Positions 20,035 to 27,425 of a DNA stretch of 64,000 bases are shown in pieces. The DNA is from Kordia algicida OT-1. Its GTDB lineage: Bacteria > Bacteroidota > Bacteroidia > Flavobacteriales > Flavobacteriaceae. Positions within the stretch are counted from its first letter, which is position 1. Each line of letters starts with the position of its first letter. A model generated the notes under the pieces. The model saw only the letters and a list, made by a program, of their open reading frames with translations. It was not told the DNA's origin and did not search any database. The position numbers and the translations under genes are program-made. The stretch covers positions 3,509,339 to 3,573,338 of the forward strand of contig NZ_DS544873.1 of assembly GCF_000154725.1 (NCBI RefSeq). Direction: 5' to 3'.

Positions 20035-20055
20035 TTTTCTATGTTTTTGATATTA

Positions 20056-20151
20056 GAGTCAAGAATCTAGAGCCTAGATTTTTTTACTCTTATGTTTTTT
20101 ACTGTTTTTCGTTATTTGTGATTTGTTTGATTTCGTCTAGAATTCTGACTC
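20056..20151. repeat. Inverted repeat between ilvN and ilvC
   Basis: Arms GAGTCAAGAATCTAGA (20056-20071) and TCTAGAATTCTGACTC (20136-20151) are near-perfect reverse complements separated by 64 nt. It could form a large stem in the ilv mRNA. Confidence 0.6.
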
Positions 20152-20168
20152 AAACATCTGGTTCTATT

Positions 20169-20699
20169 TTAATAATTGATCGCTTCTAGTATTTTTGATA
20201 TTTTCATTTCCTCTTTAGAGACTGCAATACGTCCTGAACGTGTAAATTGCATGATTCCAAAACCGCTGAGTTCTCTATATAGCAATTCTATTTCTTCTTT
20301 ACGTCCCGATTTTTCTAAGACAAAGAATTGTTTGTTTACTGTGACAATTCTCGCATTGTTATCTATGATAATGTTTTGAATTTGTTGCTCATTAAATAAT
20401 AAGTCTGATTTCATTTTGAAAATGCACGATTCCTGATACACGATTTCTTCTTCGGTATGATAATACGCTTTGATGACTTCGACTTGTTTTTCTATTTGAC
20501 CGATGATTTTTTTCATTTGTTCTTCTGTCAAATTCACTACAATAGTCCATTTTGAAACATTTTCTATTTCAGAAACCGACGAATTGATACTTTCTATATT
20601 GATGTGTCTTCGTTGAAAGATCGCTGAAATTCTATTCAACAATCCGATGTTATTTTCAGTATATACCGAAACCGTAAATTGTTTGCTTGTTGTTTCCAT
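20169..20699 (-). CDS. ilvN: Acetolactate synthase small (regulatory) subunit
   Basis: The regulatory subunit of acetohydroxyacid synthase; it binds valine and activates IlvB. 176 aa. An ACT domain at residues 7-80 has TVSVYTENNIGLLNRISAIF and RRHINIESINSS, the usual effector-binding beta-alpha fold. A C-terminal ALS_ss-type domain ends in FGIMQFTRSGRIAV. The gene starts 1 nt after the ilvB stop, so equal translation of the two subunits is likely. Confidence 0.95.
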   Translation of the reverse strand: METTSKQFTVSVYTENNIGLLNRISAIFQRRHINIESINSSVSEIENVSKWTIVVNLTEEQMKKIIGQIEKQVEVIKAYYHTEEEIVYQESCIFKMKSDLLFNEQQIQNIIIDNNARIVTVNKQFFVLEKSGRKEEIELLYRELSGFGIMQFTRSGRIAVSKEEMKISKILEAINY

Positions 20700-20700
20700 A

Positions 20701-22434
20701 TTAACTCAATCTTATGTCTGAAACCGATGCTCCTGTTGGAATCATTGGAAATACGTTATCTTCTTTTTCTACACATACTTCAAGGAAGTAGGCTTCTTTG
20801 CTTTGCATCATTTCTTGTACCGCTTCCGCTAATTCGTCTCGTTTAGTGACACGTCGTGCATTTAAATGATAGCCTTTTGCGATTGCTACAAAATCGGGAT
20901 TCGTCATTTCGGTAGAAGCATAACGTTTGTCAAAAAACAGCTGTTGCCACTGACGCACCATTCCTAAGAATTCGTTATTTAACACCACAATTTTTACCGC
21001 AGCTTTTTGCTGAAAGATGGTTCCTAATTCCTGAATGGTCATTTGGTAACCGCCATCGCCACAGATACAAACTACTTCACGATCGGGCGCAGCCATTTTC
21101 GCTCCAATGGCGGCTGGCAAACCAAATCCCATCGTTCCCAATCCGCCAGAAGTAATATTGCTTTTTGACTGATTGAAGTTTGCATAACGACAGGCAATCA
21201 TTTGATGCTGACCGACATCAGAAACGATTGCGGCTTCGCCTTTGCTTTGTATGTTGATTTCTTTCATTACTTCTCCCATTGTCAATCCTTCTTTGGTTGG
21301 ATGCAAGTCATTTTTTATAACTTTTTCATATTCAATCGCGTATAAATCGTCGAATGCACGTTTCCACACATTGTGCGATTTTTTATGAATTAATGGTAAA
21401 ATAGCTTTTAAACTCACTTTTGCATCACCTAAAACTGCGACATCTGTTTTTACATTTTTATCAACTTCTGCAGGATCAATTTCGAAATGAATGATTTTGG
21501 CTTGTTTGGCATAGGTTGCTAAATTTCCTGTGACACGATCATCGAAACGCATTCCAATCGCAATTAATACATCACATTCATTGGTTAATACATTCGGTGC
21601 ATAGTTTCCGTGCATTCCTACCATTCCTACATTTAACGGATGTTCGGTTGGAATTGCAGAAACGCCCAAAATCGTCCATGCAGCAGGAATTCCTGCTTTT
21701 TCAATAAAGGCTTTAAATGCTGCTTCGGCTTTGCCCAAAATCACACCTTGTCCCCAAACTACCATTGGCTTTTTCGCGTTATTTATCAATTCTGCGGCAG
21801 CGCTCAAAGCATTTTTATCCGTTTCAGGTATCGCTTTGTAACTGCGAACTCCTGTGCATTTTTTATACGAAAAGTCAAATTCTTCAAATTGAGCATCTTT
21901 GGTAATGTCGATTAAAACTGGACCTGGACGACCACTTCTAGCAATATAAAATGCTTTTGCCATGACTTCTGGAATTTCAGAAGCTTTCGTAATTTGATGA
22001 TTCCACTTAGTGACTGGCGTAGAGATTCCGACAATATCAGTTTCTTGAAATGCATCACTTCCTAGTAAATGCGAAGCGACTTGTCCTGTGATACATACCA
22101 TTGGTGTAGAGTCTATTTGTGCATCGGCAATTCCTGTGATTAAATTTGTTGCTCCTGGACCAGACGTTGCTATTGCGACTCCAACTTCTCCAGAGATTCT
22201 CGCGTATCCTTGCGCGGCATGTGTTGCACCTTGTTCATGACGCGTTAATACGTGATGAATTTGATCTTGACATTTGTATAATTCGTCATATACTGGCATG
22301 ATGGCACCGCCAGGATATCCGTATAGTGTCTTTACACCTTCTGCCAACAAACATTTGATGATCGCTTCGCTTCCTGAGAGACGTTCTGTTTGTGGTTGTG
22401 TTTTTTGTTGTTTTTGTATGGTTTTTGTTTCCAT
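20701..22434 (-). CDS. ilvB: Acetolactate synthase large (catalytic) subunit
   Basis: A thiamine-diphosphate enzyme joining pyruvate with pyruvate or 2-oxobutyrate. 577 aa with the three ThDP-family domains. The catalytic glutamate lies in LTRHEQGATHAAQGYAR near residue 67, a FAD-binding middle domain follows, and the ThDP/Mg motif starts GDGGYQMTIQEL and ends ...VVLNN near residue 475-500. The subunit pair ilvBN is complete. The 131-nt gap to ilvD holds palindromic repeats of a Bacteroidota type (ATTCCCGC, TTTCGACTGCGCTC). Confidence 0.96.
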   Translation of the reverse strand: METKTIQKQQKTQPQTERLSGSEAIIKCLLAEGVKTLYGYPGGAIMPVYDELYKCQDQIHHVLTRHEQGATHAAQGYARISGEVGVAIATSGPGATNLITGIADAQIDSTPMVCITGQVASHLLGSDAFQETDIVGISTPVTKWNHQITKASEIPEVMAKAFYIARSGRPGPVLIDITKDAQFEEFDFSYKKCTGVRSYKAIPETDKNALSAAAELINNAKKPMVVWGQGVILGKAEAAFKAFIEKAGIPAAWTILGVSAIPTEHPLNVGMVGMHGNYAPNVLTNECDVLIAIGMRFDDRVTGNLATYAKQAKIIHFEIDPAEVDKNVKTDVAVLGDAKVSLKAILPLIHKKSHNVWKRAFDDLYAIEYEKVIKNDLHPTKEGLTMGEVMKEINIQSKGEAAIVSDVGQHQMIACRYANFNQSKSNITSGGLGTMGFGLPAAIGAKMAAPDREVVCICGDGGYQMTIQELGTIFQQKAAVKIVVLNNEFLGMVRQWQQLFFDKRYASTEMTNPDFVAIAKGYHLNARRVTKRDELAEAVQEMMQSKEAYFLEVCVEKEDNVFPMIPTGASVSDIRLS

Positions 22435-22470
22435 AATTCTAATTTTTTAATGCCTTTCGATTTTCAAATA

Positions 22471-22556
22471 CATCTCGACTGCGCTCGATGTGACAAACTG
22501 ATGATGAGATTCCCGCTTTCGTTTCGACTGCGCTCAACGTTCGCGCGGGAATGACG
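22471..22556 (+). repeat. Palindromic repeat with TCGACTGCGCTC words (family D)
   Basis: Two related units: CATCTCGACTGCGCTCGATG with TGACA, then GAGATTCCCGC, TTTCGACTGCGCTCAACG and GCGGGAATGACG. ATTCCCGC pairs with GCGGGAAT. It lies inside the ilv operon between ilvD and ilvB. Confidence 0.65.
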
Positions 22557-22565
22557 AATTTTATA

Positions 22566-24245
22566 CTAAAATTCATCAGTTACGCAACCTTTGGATGCAG
22601 ATGAAACTGTTTTTGCATATTTGTATAATACACCGCGTTCAAATTTGAGTTCGGGTGCTTTCCATTGTTTTTTACGTTCTTGAAGTTCTTCGTTTGAAAC
22701 TTCTAATTGTATCGTATTCGTTTCTGCATCAATGGTAATGATATCGCCATCTTTTACTAAAGCAAGTGTTCCGCCTTCTTGTGCTTCTGGCGTGATGTGT
22801 CCGACGACAAAACCGTGTGTTCCTCCAGAAAAGCGTCCATCAGTAATTAATGCAACATCTTTTCCTAAACCTGCACCCATGATTGCTGCTGTTGGCTTTA
22901 GCATTTCTGGCATTCCTGGTCCGCCTTTTGGTCCTTCATACCGAATGACGACGACGTCTCCTTTTTGCACTTTTCCATCACGAATTCCGTCATTGGCTTC
23001 GTATTCACCTTCAAATACTTTTGCTTTTCCAGAGAATTTTAAACCTTCTTTTCCTGTGATTTTTGCCACGCTTCCTTCACTTGCTAGGTTTCCATAAAGC
23101 ATGCGTAAGTGTCCTGATATTTTTATTGGATTTTCCACAGGTTTGATGACATCTTGACCTTCTGTTAAGTCATCGACATCTAATAAATTTTCTGCCATTG
23201 TTTTTCCCGTAACCGTTAAACAATCGCCATGAAGCAATCCTTTTTTGAGTAAATATTTTAATACCGCAGGAATTCCGCCGACAGCGTGTACGTCTTCCAT
23301 TAAGTATTTTCCACTAGGTTTTAAGTCTGCCAAAAACGGCGTTTCATCGCTTATTTCTTGAAAGTCTTTGAGTGTGAAATCAATTTGTGCAGCTCTGGCA
23401 ATTGCTAAGAAGTGTAATACTGCATTGGTTGATCCGCCCAAAATTGTTACTAAACGAACTGCATTTTCCAAAGATTTTCGAGTAATAATGTCTGATGGTT
23501 TGATATCTTTTTCTAACAAAACACGCATTGCTTCGCCCGCCGCAACCGATTCTTGTTTTTTAGCATCGCTCAACGCAGGATTTGATGAATTGAATGGTAA
23601 TGTCATTCCCAATGCTTCTATAGCAGAAGCCATGGTGTTTGCGGTGTACATTCCGCCACAAGCACCAGCACCTGGACACGCTTTTTCAACAATGTTTTGG
23701 TATTCTGTTTCGTCCATAGTTCCTGCAACTTTGCTTCCCCAAGCTTCAAAAGCAGAAACAACATCGAGTTTTTTTCCGTTGTGACAACCAGAATCAATGG
23801 TTCCGCCATAGACTAAGATACTTGGGCGATTTAGGCGAATCATTGCCATTAGTGCGCCTGGCATGTTTTTGTCACAACCAACAACCGTGATTAATCCGTC
23901 ATAACTCATTGCTTGCACTACCGTTTCCATAGAATCGGCAATGATATCGCGTGAAGGCAATGAATAACGCATTCCTGGTGTTCCCATGGAGATTCCATCA
24001 CTTACGCCAATTGTATTGAAAATAAGTCCGACAACCTCCTCATTTTTTGTTCCTTGTTTTGCCAGTTTTGCCAGATCGTTTAGGTGCATGTTGCACGGAT
24101 TTCCTTCGTAACCTGTACTTGCAATTCCGATGATGGGTTTGAAAAAGTCTTCTTTCGTTAATCCAATGGCATGCAACATGGCTTGTGCCGCAGGTTGCGT
24201 AGGATCTTGTGTGACTGTTTTGCTGTATTTATTGAGATTGTTCAT
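22566..24245 (-). CDS. ilvD: Dihydroxy-acid dehydratase
   Basis: Dehydrates dihydroxy-isovalerate / methylvalerate to the keto acids that IlvE aminates. It needs an Fe-S cluster. I chose the ATG at 24245 (560 codons; [15 protein letters not shown]) because an upstream in-frame ATG at 24338 would lie deep inside ilvE. Cluster cysteines are visible in [21 protein letters not shown] and [17 protein letters not shown]. The C-terminal part has [20 protein letters not shown]. The start lies 2 nt past the ilvE stop codon. Confidence 0.95.
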   Translation of the reverse strand: MNNLNKYSKTVTQDPTQPAAQAMLHAIGLTKEDFFKPIIGIASTGYEGNPCNMHLNDLAKLAKQGTKNEEVVGLIFNTIGVSDGISMGTPGMRYSLPSRDIIADSMETVVQAMSYDGLITVVGCDKNMPGALMAMIRLNRPSILVYGGTIDSGCHNGKKLDVVSAFEAWGSKVAGTMDETEYQNIVEKACPGAGACGGMYTANTMASAIEALGMTLPFNSSNPALSDAKKQESVAAGEAMRVLLEKDIKPSDIITRKSLENAVRLVTILGGSTNAVLHFLAIARAAQIDFTLKDFQEISDETPFLADLKPSGKYLMEDVHAVGGIPAVLKYLLKKGLLHGDCLTVTGKTMAENLLDVDDLTEGQDVIKPVENPIKISGHLRMLYGNLASEGSVAKITGKEGLKFSGKAKVFEGEYEANDGIRDGKVQKGDVVVIRYEGPKGGPGMPEMLKPTAAIMGAGLGKDVALITDGRFSGGTHGFVVGHITPEAQEGGTLALVKDGDIITIDAETNTIQLEVSNEELQERKKQWKAPELKFERGVLYKYAKTVSSASKGCVTDEF

Positions 24246-24247
24246 AT

Positions 24248-25141
24248 TTATACTGCTTCTGATAGTTTTTTGGAGCGTTCGCAAAGCACTTCTTTTTGGT
24301 ATAATTTCATGAGTTTGTAACCGAGAGACGCTTCCCACGAAAGTGGAAAATGATAGTCATCTAATGATTTTAGTCCAACTACTTCTGCCGCCGTTCCTGT
24401 AAAGAATGCGCTGTCTGCTTGTTTTAGCTCGGCTAGCGTAAAGTGTTTTTCTTCTACAGAGAAACCTTCTTCTTTACAGATTTCAATAATGGTAGATCGG
24501 GTGATTCCTGCCATGATGTGTCCTCGTTTTGGCGTGTAGAGTTTGCCATTTTTTTCCATAAATACGTTGGCTCCAGAACATTCTGCTACGTTTCCGTTCA
24601 TGTCTAGCAATAATGCTTCGTCGTAACCTGCATTTTTGGCTTCGTTGGTAGAGAGAATGGAGTTTGTATAATGTCCTGTGACTTTGGCTTCTACGAAACA
24701 TGATTTCGGATTTGGACGTTCAAAGCGAGAGGTTTTTACTTTGAGAAGTTTGTCGCCCATGTATTTTCCCCATTCCCAACATTGGATTGTGAGTACAGAT
24801 TCGTCTGATGTGAGTAAACTCATGTTTGAACCTGTGGTTAGTATTGGACGAATGTATGCGTCTTGTAGGTTGTTTTTTTCTAGTAATTGGTAGGTGATGT
24901 TTACTAATTCTTCAATTGTGTGATTGAACGGAATTCCCATGACCTCAGCACCATATTTTAGGCGTTCGTAATGTTCGGTTGCTTTGAAAATTTTTGTACC
25001 AAATTTAGTTTTGTATGCTCTGATTCCTTCAAATACACCATTTCCGTAGTGTAATGCTTGACTGTATAGGTTTCCAGAAGCTTTTTCTGGATGCATAAAG
25101 GTACCATTGTGGTAAATGATGCTGTTTTCTTTGTAATACAT
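24248..25141 (-). CDS. ilvE: Branched-chain amino acid aminotransferase
   Basis: Transfers the amino group from glutamate to the keto acids, the last step to Val, Ile and Leu. 297 aa, fold-type-IV PLP enzyme. [12 protein letters not shown] is near residue 33, the PLP lysine is in [11 protein letters not shown] near 152, and [15 protein letters not shown] is near 180. The phosphate-binding [10 protein letters not shown] is near 217 and FFTGTAAEV near 257. It is the first structural gene of the ilv operon, with about 640 nt of leader upstream holding two attenuators. Confidence 0.95.
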   Translation of the reverse strand: MYYKENSIIYHNGTFMHPEKASGNLYSQALHYGNGVFEGIRAYKTKFGTKIFKATEHYERLKYGAEVMGIPFNHTIEELVNITYQLLEKNNLQDAYIRPILTTGSNMSLLTSDESVLTIQCWEWGKYMGDKLLKVKTSRFERPNPKSCFVEAKVTGHYTNSILSTNEAKNAGYDEALLLDMNGNVAECSGANVFMEKNGKLYTPKRGHIMAGITRSTIIEICKEEGFSVEEKHFTLAELKQADSAFFTGTAAEVVGLKSLDDYHFPLSWEASLGYKLMKLYQKEVLCERSKKLSEAV

Positions 25142-25369
25142 TGTTAGTGTTATTATGATTCGAATTTAAATTATTGTGTTTCTTTTTTGAATTCAGTTTT
25201 GGAATTTCACCTAAAACCAATTGTTAATTTATTTATTTATTTATCTGATTTTTAAAGTTTTACACTTTATCAAATACAATGTTCAACTTGCTGTTTTTTT
25301 AATGTGTTTTTTGTTCTTTGTTCTTTGTTTTTCGTCGTTTCTATTGTTTTTTTGATTTTTTACCAAAAC

Positions 25370-25403
25370 AAAAAGCCTGTATCAATTGTGATACAGGCTT
25401 TTT
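25370..25403 (-). terminator. Proximal ilv attenuator terminator
   Basis: On the minus strand a perfect 15-bp stem, AAAAAGCCTGTATCA / TGATACAGGCTTTTT, encloses a 4-nt loop and ends in a U-tract. It starts 25 nt after the stop codon of the proximal leader peptide. TGATAC (25426-25421), 2 nt past the leader stop, can instead pair with GTATCA of the first arm (25394-25389), making a competing antiterminator. Confidence 0.85.
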
Positions 25404-25428
25404 GTTTTATATAGCAAATCGTATCAAC

Positions 25429-25482
25429 TCAGGTGGAGTTCATAATAATAATGACGATGATGCTAATTATGGTTTTGTTCAT
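25429..25482 (-). CDS. Proximal ilv leader peptide (17 aa)
   Basis: ATG at 25482 to TGA at 25431-25429 encodes MNKTIISIIVIIIMNST: seven isoleucines and one valine in 17 residues. It lies just before a strong terminator and upstream of ilvE, the classical layout of ribosome-mediated attenuation. When Ile-tRNA is short, a ribosome would stall on the Ile run and leave the antiterminator segment free; at the stop codon it would cover that segment. A 5-bp stem AACTC/GAGTT overlaps the stop codon region. No homology was checked; the call rests on composition and context. Confidence 0.82.
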   Translation of the reverse strand: MNKTIISIIVIIIMNST

Positions 25483-25499
25483 TGTTTTGTTTTTTATAA

Positions 25500-25579
25500 C
25501 GTCATTCTGAACTTGATTCAGAATCCCATAAAACTGGGTTTTTATTGTGATGAGCAACCGAATCAAGTTCGGTTTGACG
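25500..25579 (+). repeat. Palindromic repeat family B, complete copy inside the ilv leader
   Basis: CGTCATTCTGAACTTGATTC AGAATC on the left and ATGAG, ACCGAATCAAGTTCGGT, TTGACG on the right; each half is a hairpin and the ends CGTCA/TGACG are inverted. It lies between the two attenuators. Confidence 0.7.
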
Positions 25580-25601
25580 AAATTTTAACTTCATATTTTG
25601 A

Positions 25602-25658
25602 AATCCCGCTTTTCAACGGGATTATTTCAATTCACACTTTTAGTGTGTGATTTGAAAT
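25602..25658 (+). repeat. Double-hairpin repeat family E, copy next to the distal attenuator
   Basis: Hairpin AATCCCG/CGGGATT, then TTTCAATTCACAC/TGTGTGATTTGAAA. It has the same layout as the two copies at 42378-42440 and 42501-42575. Confidence 0.55.
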
Positions 25659-25661
25659 AAA

Positions 25662-25688
25662 AAAGCCTTCCCGATAAAGGAAGGCTTT
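25662..25688 (-). terminator. Distal ilv attenuator terminator
   Basis: Minus-strand hairpin AAAGCCTTCC / GGAAGGCTTT (10 bp, 7-nt loop) followed by U6. An alternative pairing of CGATAAGGAA (25726-25717, straddling the leader stop codon) with TTCCTTTATCG (25682-25672) gives 10 bp with one bulge and breaks up the first arm and loop. It could also serve as the gltBD terminator, but the antiterminator argues for attenuation. Confidence 0.8.
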
Positions 25689-25720
25689 GTAAATTTTATA
25701 GTGAAATTATATAGCATTCC

Positions 25721-25783
25721 TTATCGTTGTGAGCGAATCACAATGACATTGATAGAAATGATATTTATAATTTGTTTGTTCAT
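25721..25783 (-). CDS. Distal ilv leader peptide (20 aa)
   Basis: ATG at 25783 to TAA at 25723-25721 encodes MNKQIINIISINVIVIRSQR: seven isoleucines and two valines in 20 residues. It begins like the proximal leader (MNK-x-II-x-II), suggesting a duplication. The antiterminator strand runs across its last sense codon and stop codon, so a terminating ribosome would mask it. A near-consensus AATATTTG box lies at 25800-25793, 10 nt before the ATG. It lies 173 nt after gltD on the same strand. It is too short for routine gene calling. Confidence 0.8.
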   Translation of the reverse strand: MNKQIINIISINVIVIRSQR

Positions 25784-25955
25784 TTGTTAGATCAAATATT
25801 GTAAAAGTTTTTTTGTATTCCTAATTTATGGTTGAAAAATGTTGTTGGTTTTTCTGTGTTTGCAGTAGAGTAAAGTAAGTTGGATTGTAAATCCATAACA
25901 CTTACTTCTAATGAAATATGCAAAATTTTGAAAATTGTTAACGTTTATATTAAAG

Positions 25956-27422
25956 CTAAACCCGCGGCAAATCACTATCATCTTTCAATGGCAAATTAGA
26001 GCTTCCCATTAAATATGCATCTACATGATGTGCAGCTTGGCGACCTTCTGAAATTGCCCAAACGATTAACGATTGTCCTCTGCGCATGTCACCCGCCGTG
26101 AATATTCCTGATTGATTGGTTGCATAGTTTTTGGTGGTTGCTTTGATGTTGCTTCTGAAATCCATTTCGAGTTCAAAGGCTTCTGCCAATGTTTTTTCGG
26201 CTCCTGTGAAACCTAAAGCGAGTAATACTAAATCGCAATCCCAATGTTTTTCTGTATTTGGAATTTCTTTGAGTTGCGGTCGTTCGCCTTCTTTGAGAAT
26301 CCATTCGACTTCTACGGTTTTTAATCCTGTGAGATTTCCATTGACATCGCTTACAAATTTCTTAGTGGAAATACTAAAAAAACGCTCTACACCTTCTTGG
26401 TGTGATGATGTTTCTTTGAGTTTCATAGGCCAATACGGCCACGGTTGATGCGCAGGACGACCAATAGTTGGTTTGTTTAAGATTTCAAAATTTATGACTG
26501 ATATTGCGCCATGACGATTGCTCGTACCAATACAATCTGAACCTGTATCGCCACCGCCAATGACGATTACTTTTTTTCCTTTCGCTGAGATAATTTCATC
26601 AAAATTGCGCAAACCATCAACATATTGATTATTCTGTTTTAAGAAATCCATTGCTTGGTGAACGCCTTTTGCATCTGCGCCATCAACAGGAATCGTTCTT
26701 CTTACCGTTGCGCCTCCACAAAGTAATATTGCGTCAAAGTCTTTTTTGAGTTGATTTGCTTCTATATTTACACCAACATGCGCATTTGTTTTGAATGTAA
26801 TTCCCTCTTCTTCTAACACTTGAATACGGCGATCAATGACATTTTTCTCCATTTTGAAATCTGGAATTCCGTAGCGTAATAATCCGCCTACTTTTCCATC
26901 ACGTTCAAAAACAGTAACGTTGTGACCTGCACGATTGAGTTGTTGTGCCGCCGCCAAACCTGCTGGACCAGAACCAATGATTGCGACTGATTTTTCAGTG
27001 CGTACTTTTGGTGGTTTTGCCACAATCCAGCCTTCCGCAAAAGCGGTTTCTACAATATTTTTTTCAATGTTTTCAATACTTACAGGATCTTCATTGATTC
27101 CTAATACGCAGGCTTCTTCACACGGCGCAGGACATAAACGACCTGTGAATTCTGGAAAGTTGTTGGTTTTGTGTAATATTTCTGCCGCTTCTTTCCATTT
27201 TCCGCGATACACTTTATCATTGAAATCTGGAATGAGATTTCCGAGCGGGCAACCACTGTGACAAAACGGAATACCGCAATCCATACAACGTGCGCCTTGC
27301 TCTTGAAGTTTTTCTTCTTTTAGCGCAATGGTAAATTCTTTGTAATTTTTTATTCGTTCTGACGGAACTTGATACGCTTCATCCTGACGTTTGTATTCTA
27401 AAAATCCTGTTATTTTTCCCAT
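25956..27422 (-). CDS. gltD: Glutamate synthase small subunit
   Basis: The NADPH-oxidising beta subunit of GOGAT, which passes electrons to GltB. 488 aa. The N-terminal cysteine-rich cluster domain reads GARCMDCGIPFCHSGCPLGN near residue 39-60, with further cysteines at RLCPAPCEEAC near 95. Two dinucleotide motifs follow: SGPAGLAAAQQLNRAGHNV near 152 (FAD) and GGGDTGSDCIGTSNRHG near 290 (NADPH). It lies 3 nt downstream of gltB. Confidence 0.96.
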   Translation of the reverse strand: MGKITGFLEYKRQDEAYQVPSERIKNYKEFTIALKEEKLQEQGARCMDCGIPFCHSGCPLGNLIPDFNDKVYRGKWKEAAEILHKTNNFPEFTGRLCPAPCEEACVLGINEDPVSIENIEKNIVETAFAEGWIVAKPPKVRTEKSVAIIGSGPAGLAAAQQLNRAGHNVTVFERDGKVGGLLRYGIPDFKMEKNVIDRRIQVLEEEGITFKTNAHVGVNIEANQLKKDFDAILLCGGATVRRTIPVDGADAKGVHQAMDFLKQNNQYVDGLRNFDEIISAKGKKVIVIGGGDTGSDCIGTSNRHGAISVINFEILNKPTIGRPAHQPWPYWPMKLKETSSHQEGVERFFSISTKKFVSDVNGNLTGLKTVEVEWILKEGERPQLKEIPNTEKHWDCDLVLLALGFTGAEKTLAEAFELEMDFRSNIKATTKNYATNQSGIFTAGDMRRGQSLIVWAISEGRQAAHHVDAYLMGSSNLPLKDDSDLPRV

Positions 27423-27425
27423 GTG

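Larger units (their letters stand above)
25142..25955 (-). promoter_or_regulatory. ilv operon leader region between gltD and ilvE
   Basis: 814 nt without a long gene. Read on the minus strand it holds a possible promoter (25800-25793), the distal leader peptide and attenuator, repeat E, repeat B, the proximal leader peptide and attenuator, and about 230 nt of A/T-rich untranslated region before ilvE. No riboswitch (for example a T-box) was recognised. Confidence 0.75.

Noticed and set aside
24246-24338. Upstream start for ilvD giving 590 aa
   Set aside because: It would lie inside ilvE; the ATG at 24245, 2 nt after the ilvE stop, fits the family N-terminus.
25318-25650. Plus-strand open frame of about 110 codons
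   Set aside because: It runs antisense through the ilv attenuator, the proximal leader and repeat B; composition and lack of any motif speak against a gene.
25662-25688. Reading this hairpin only as the gltBD terminator
   Set aside because: It lies 270 nt past gltD, directly after an Ile-rich frame, and has a competing pairing across that frame's stop codon; attenuation explains more. A double role is not excluded.
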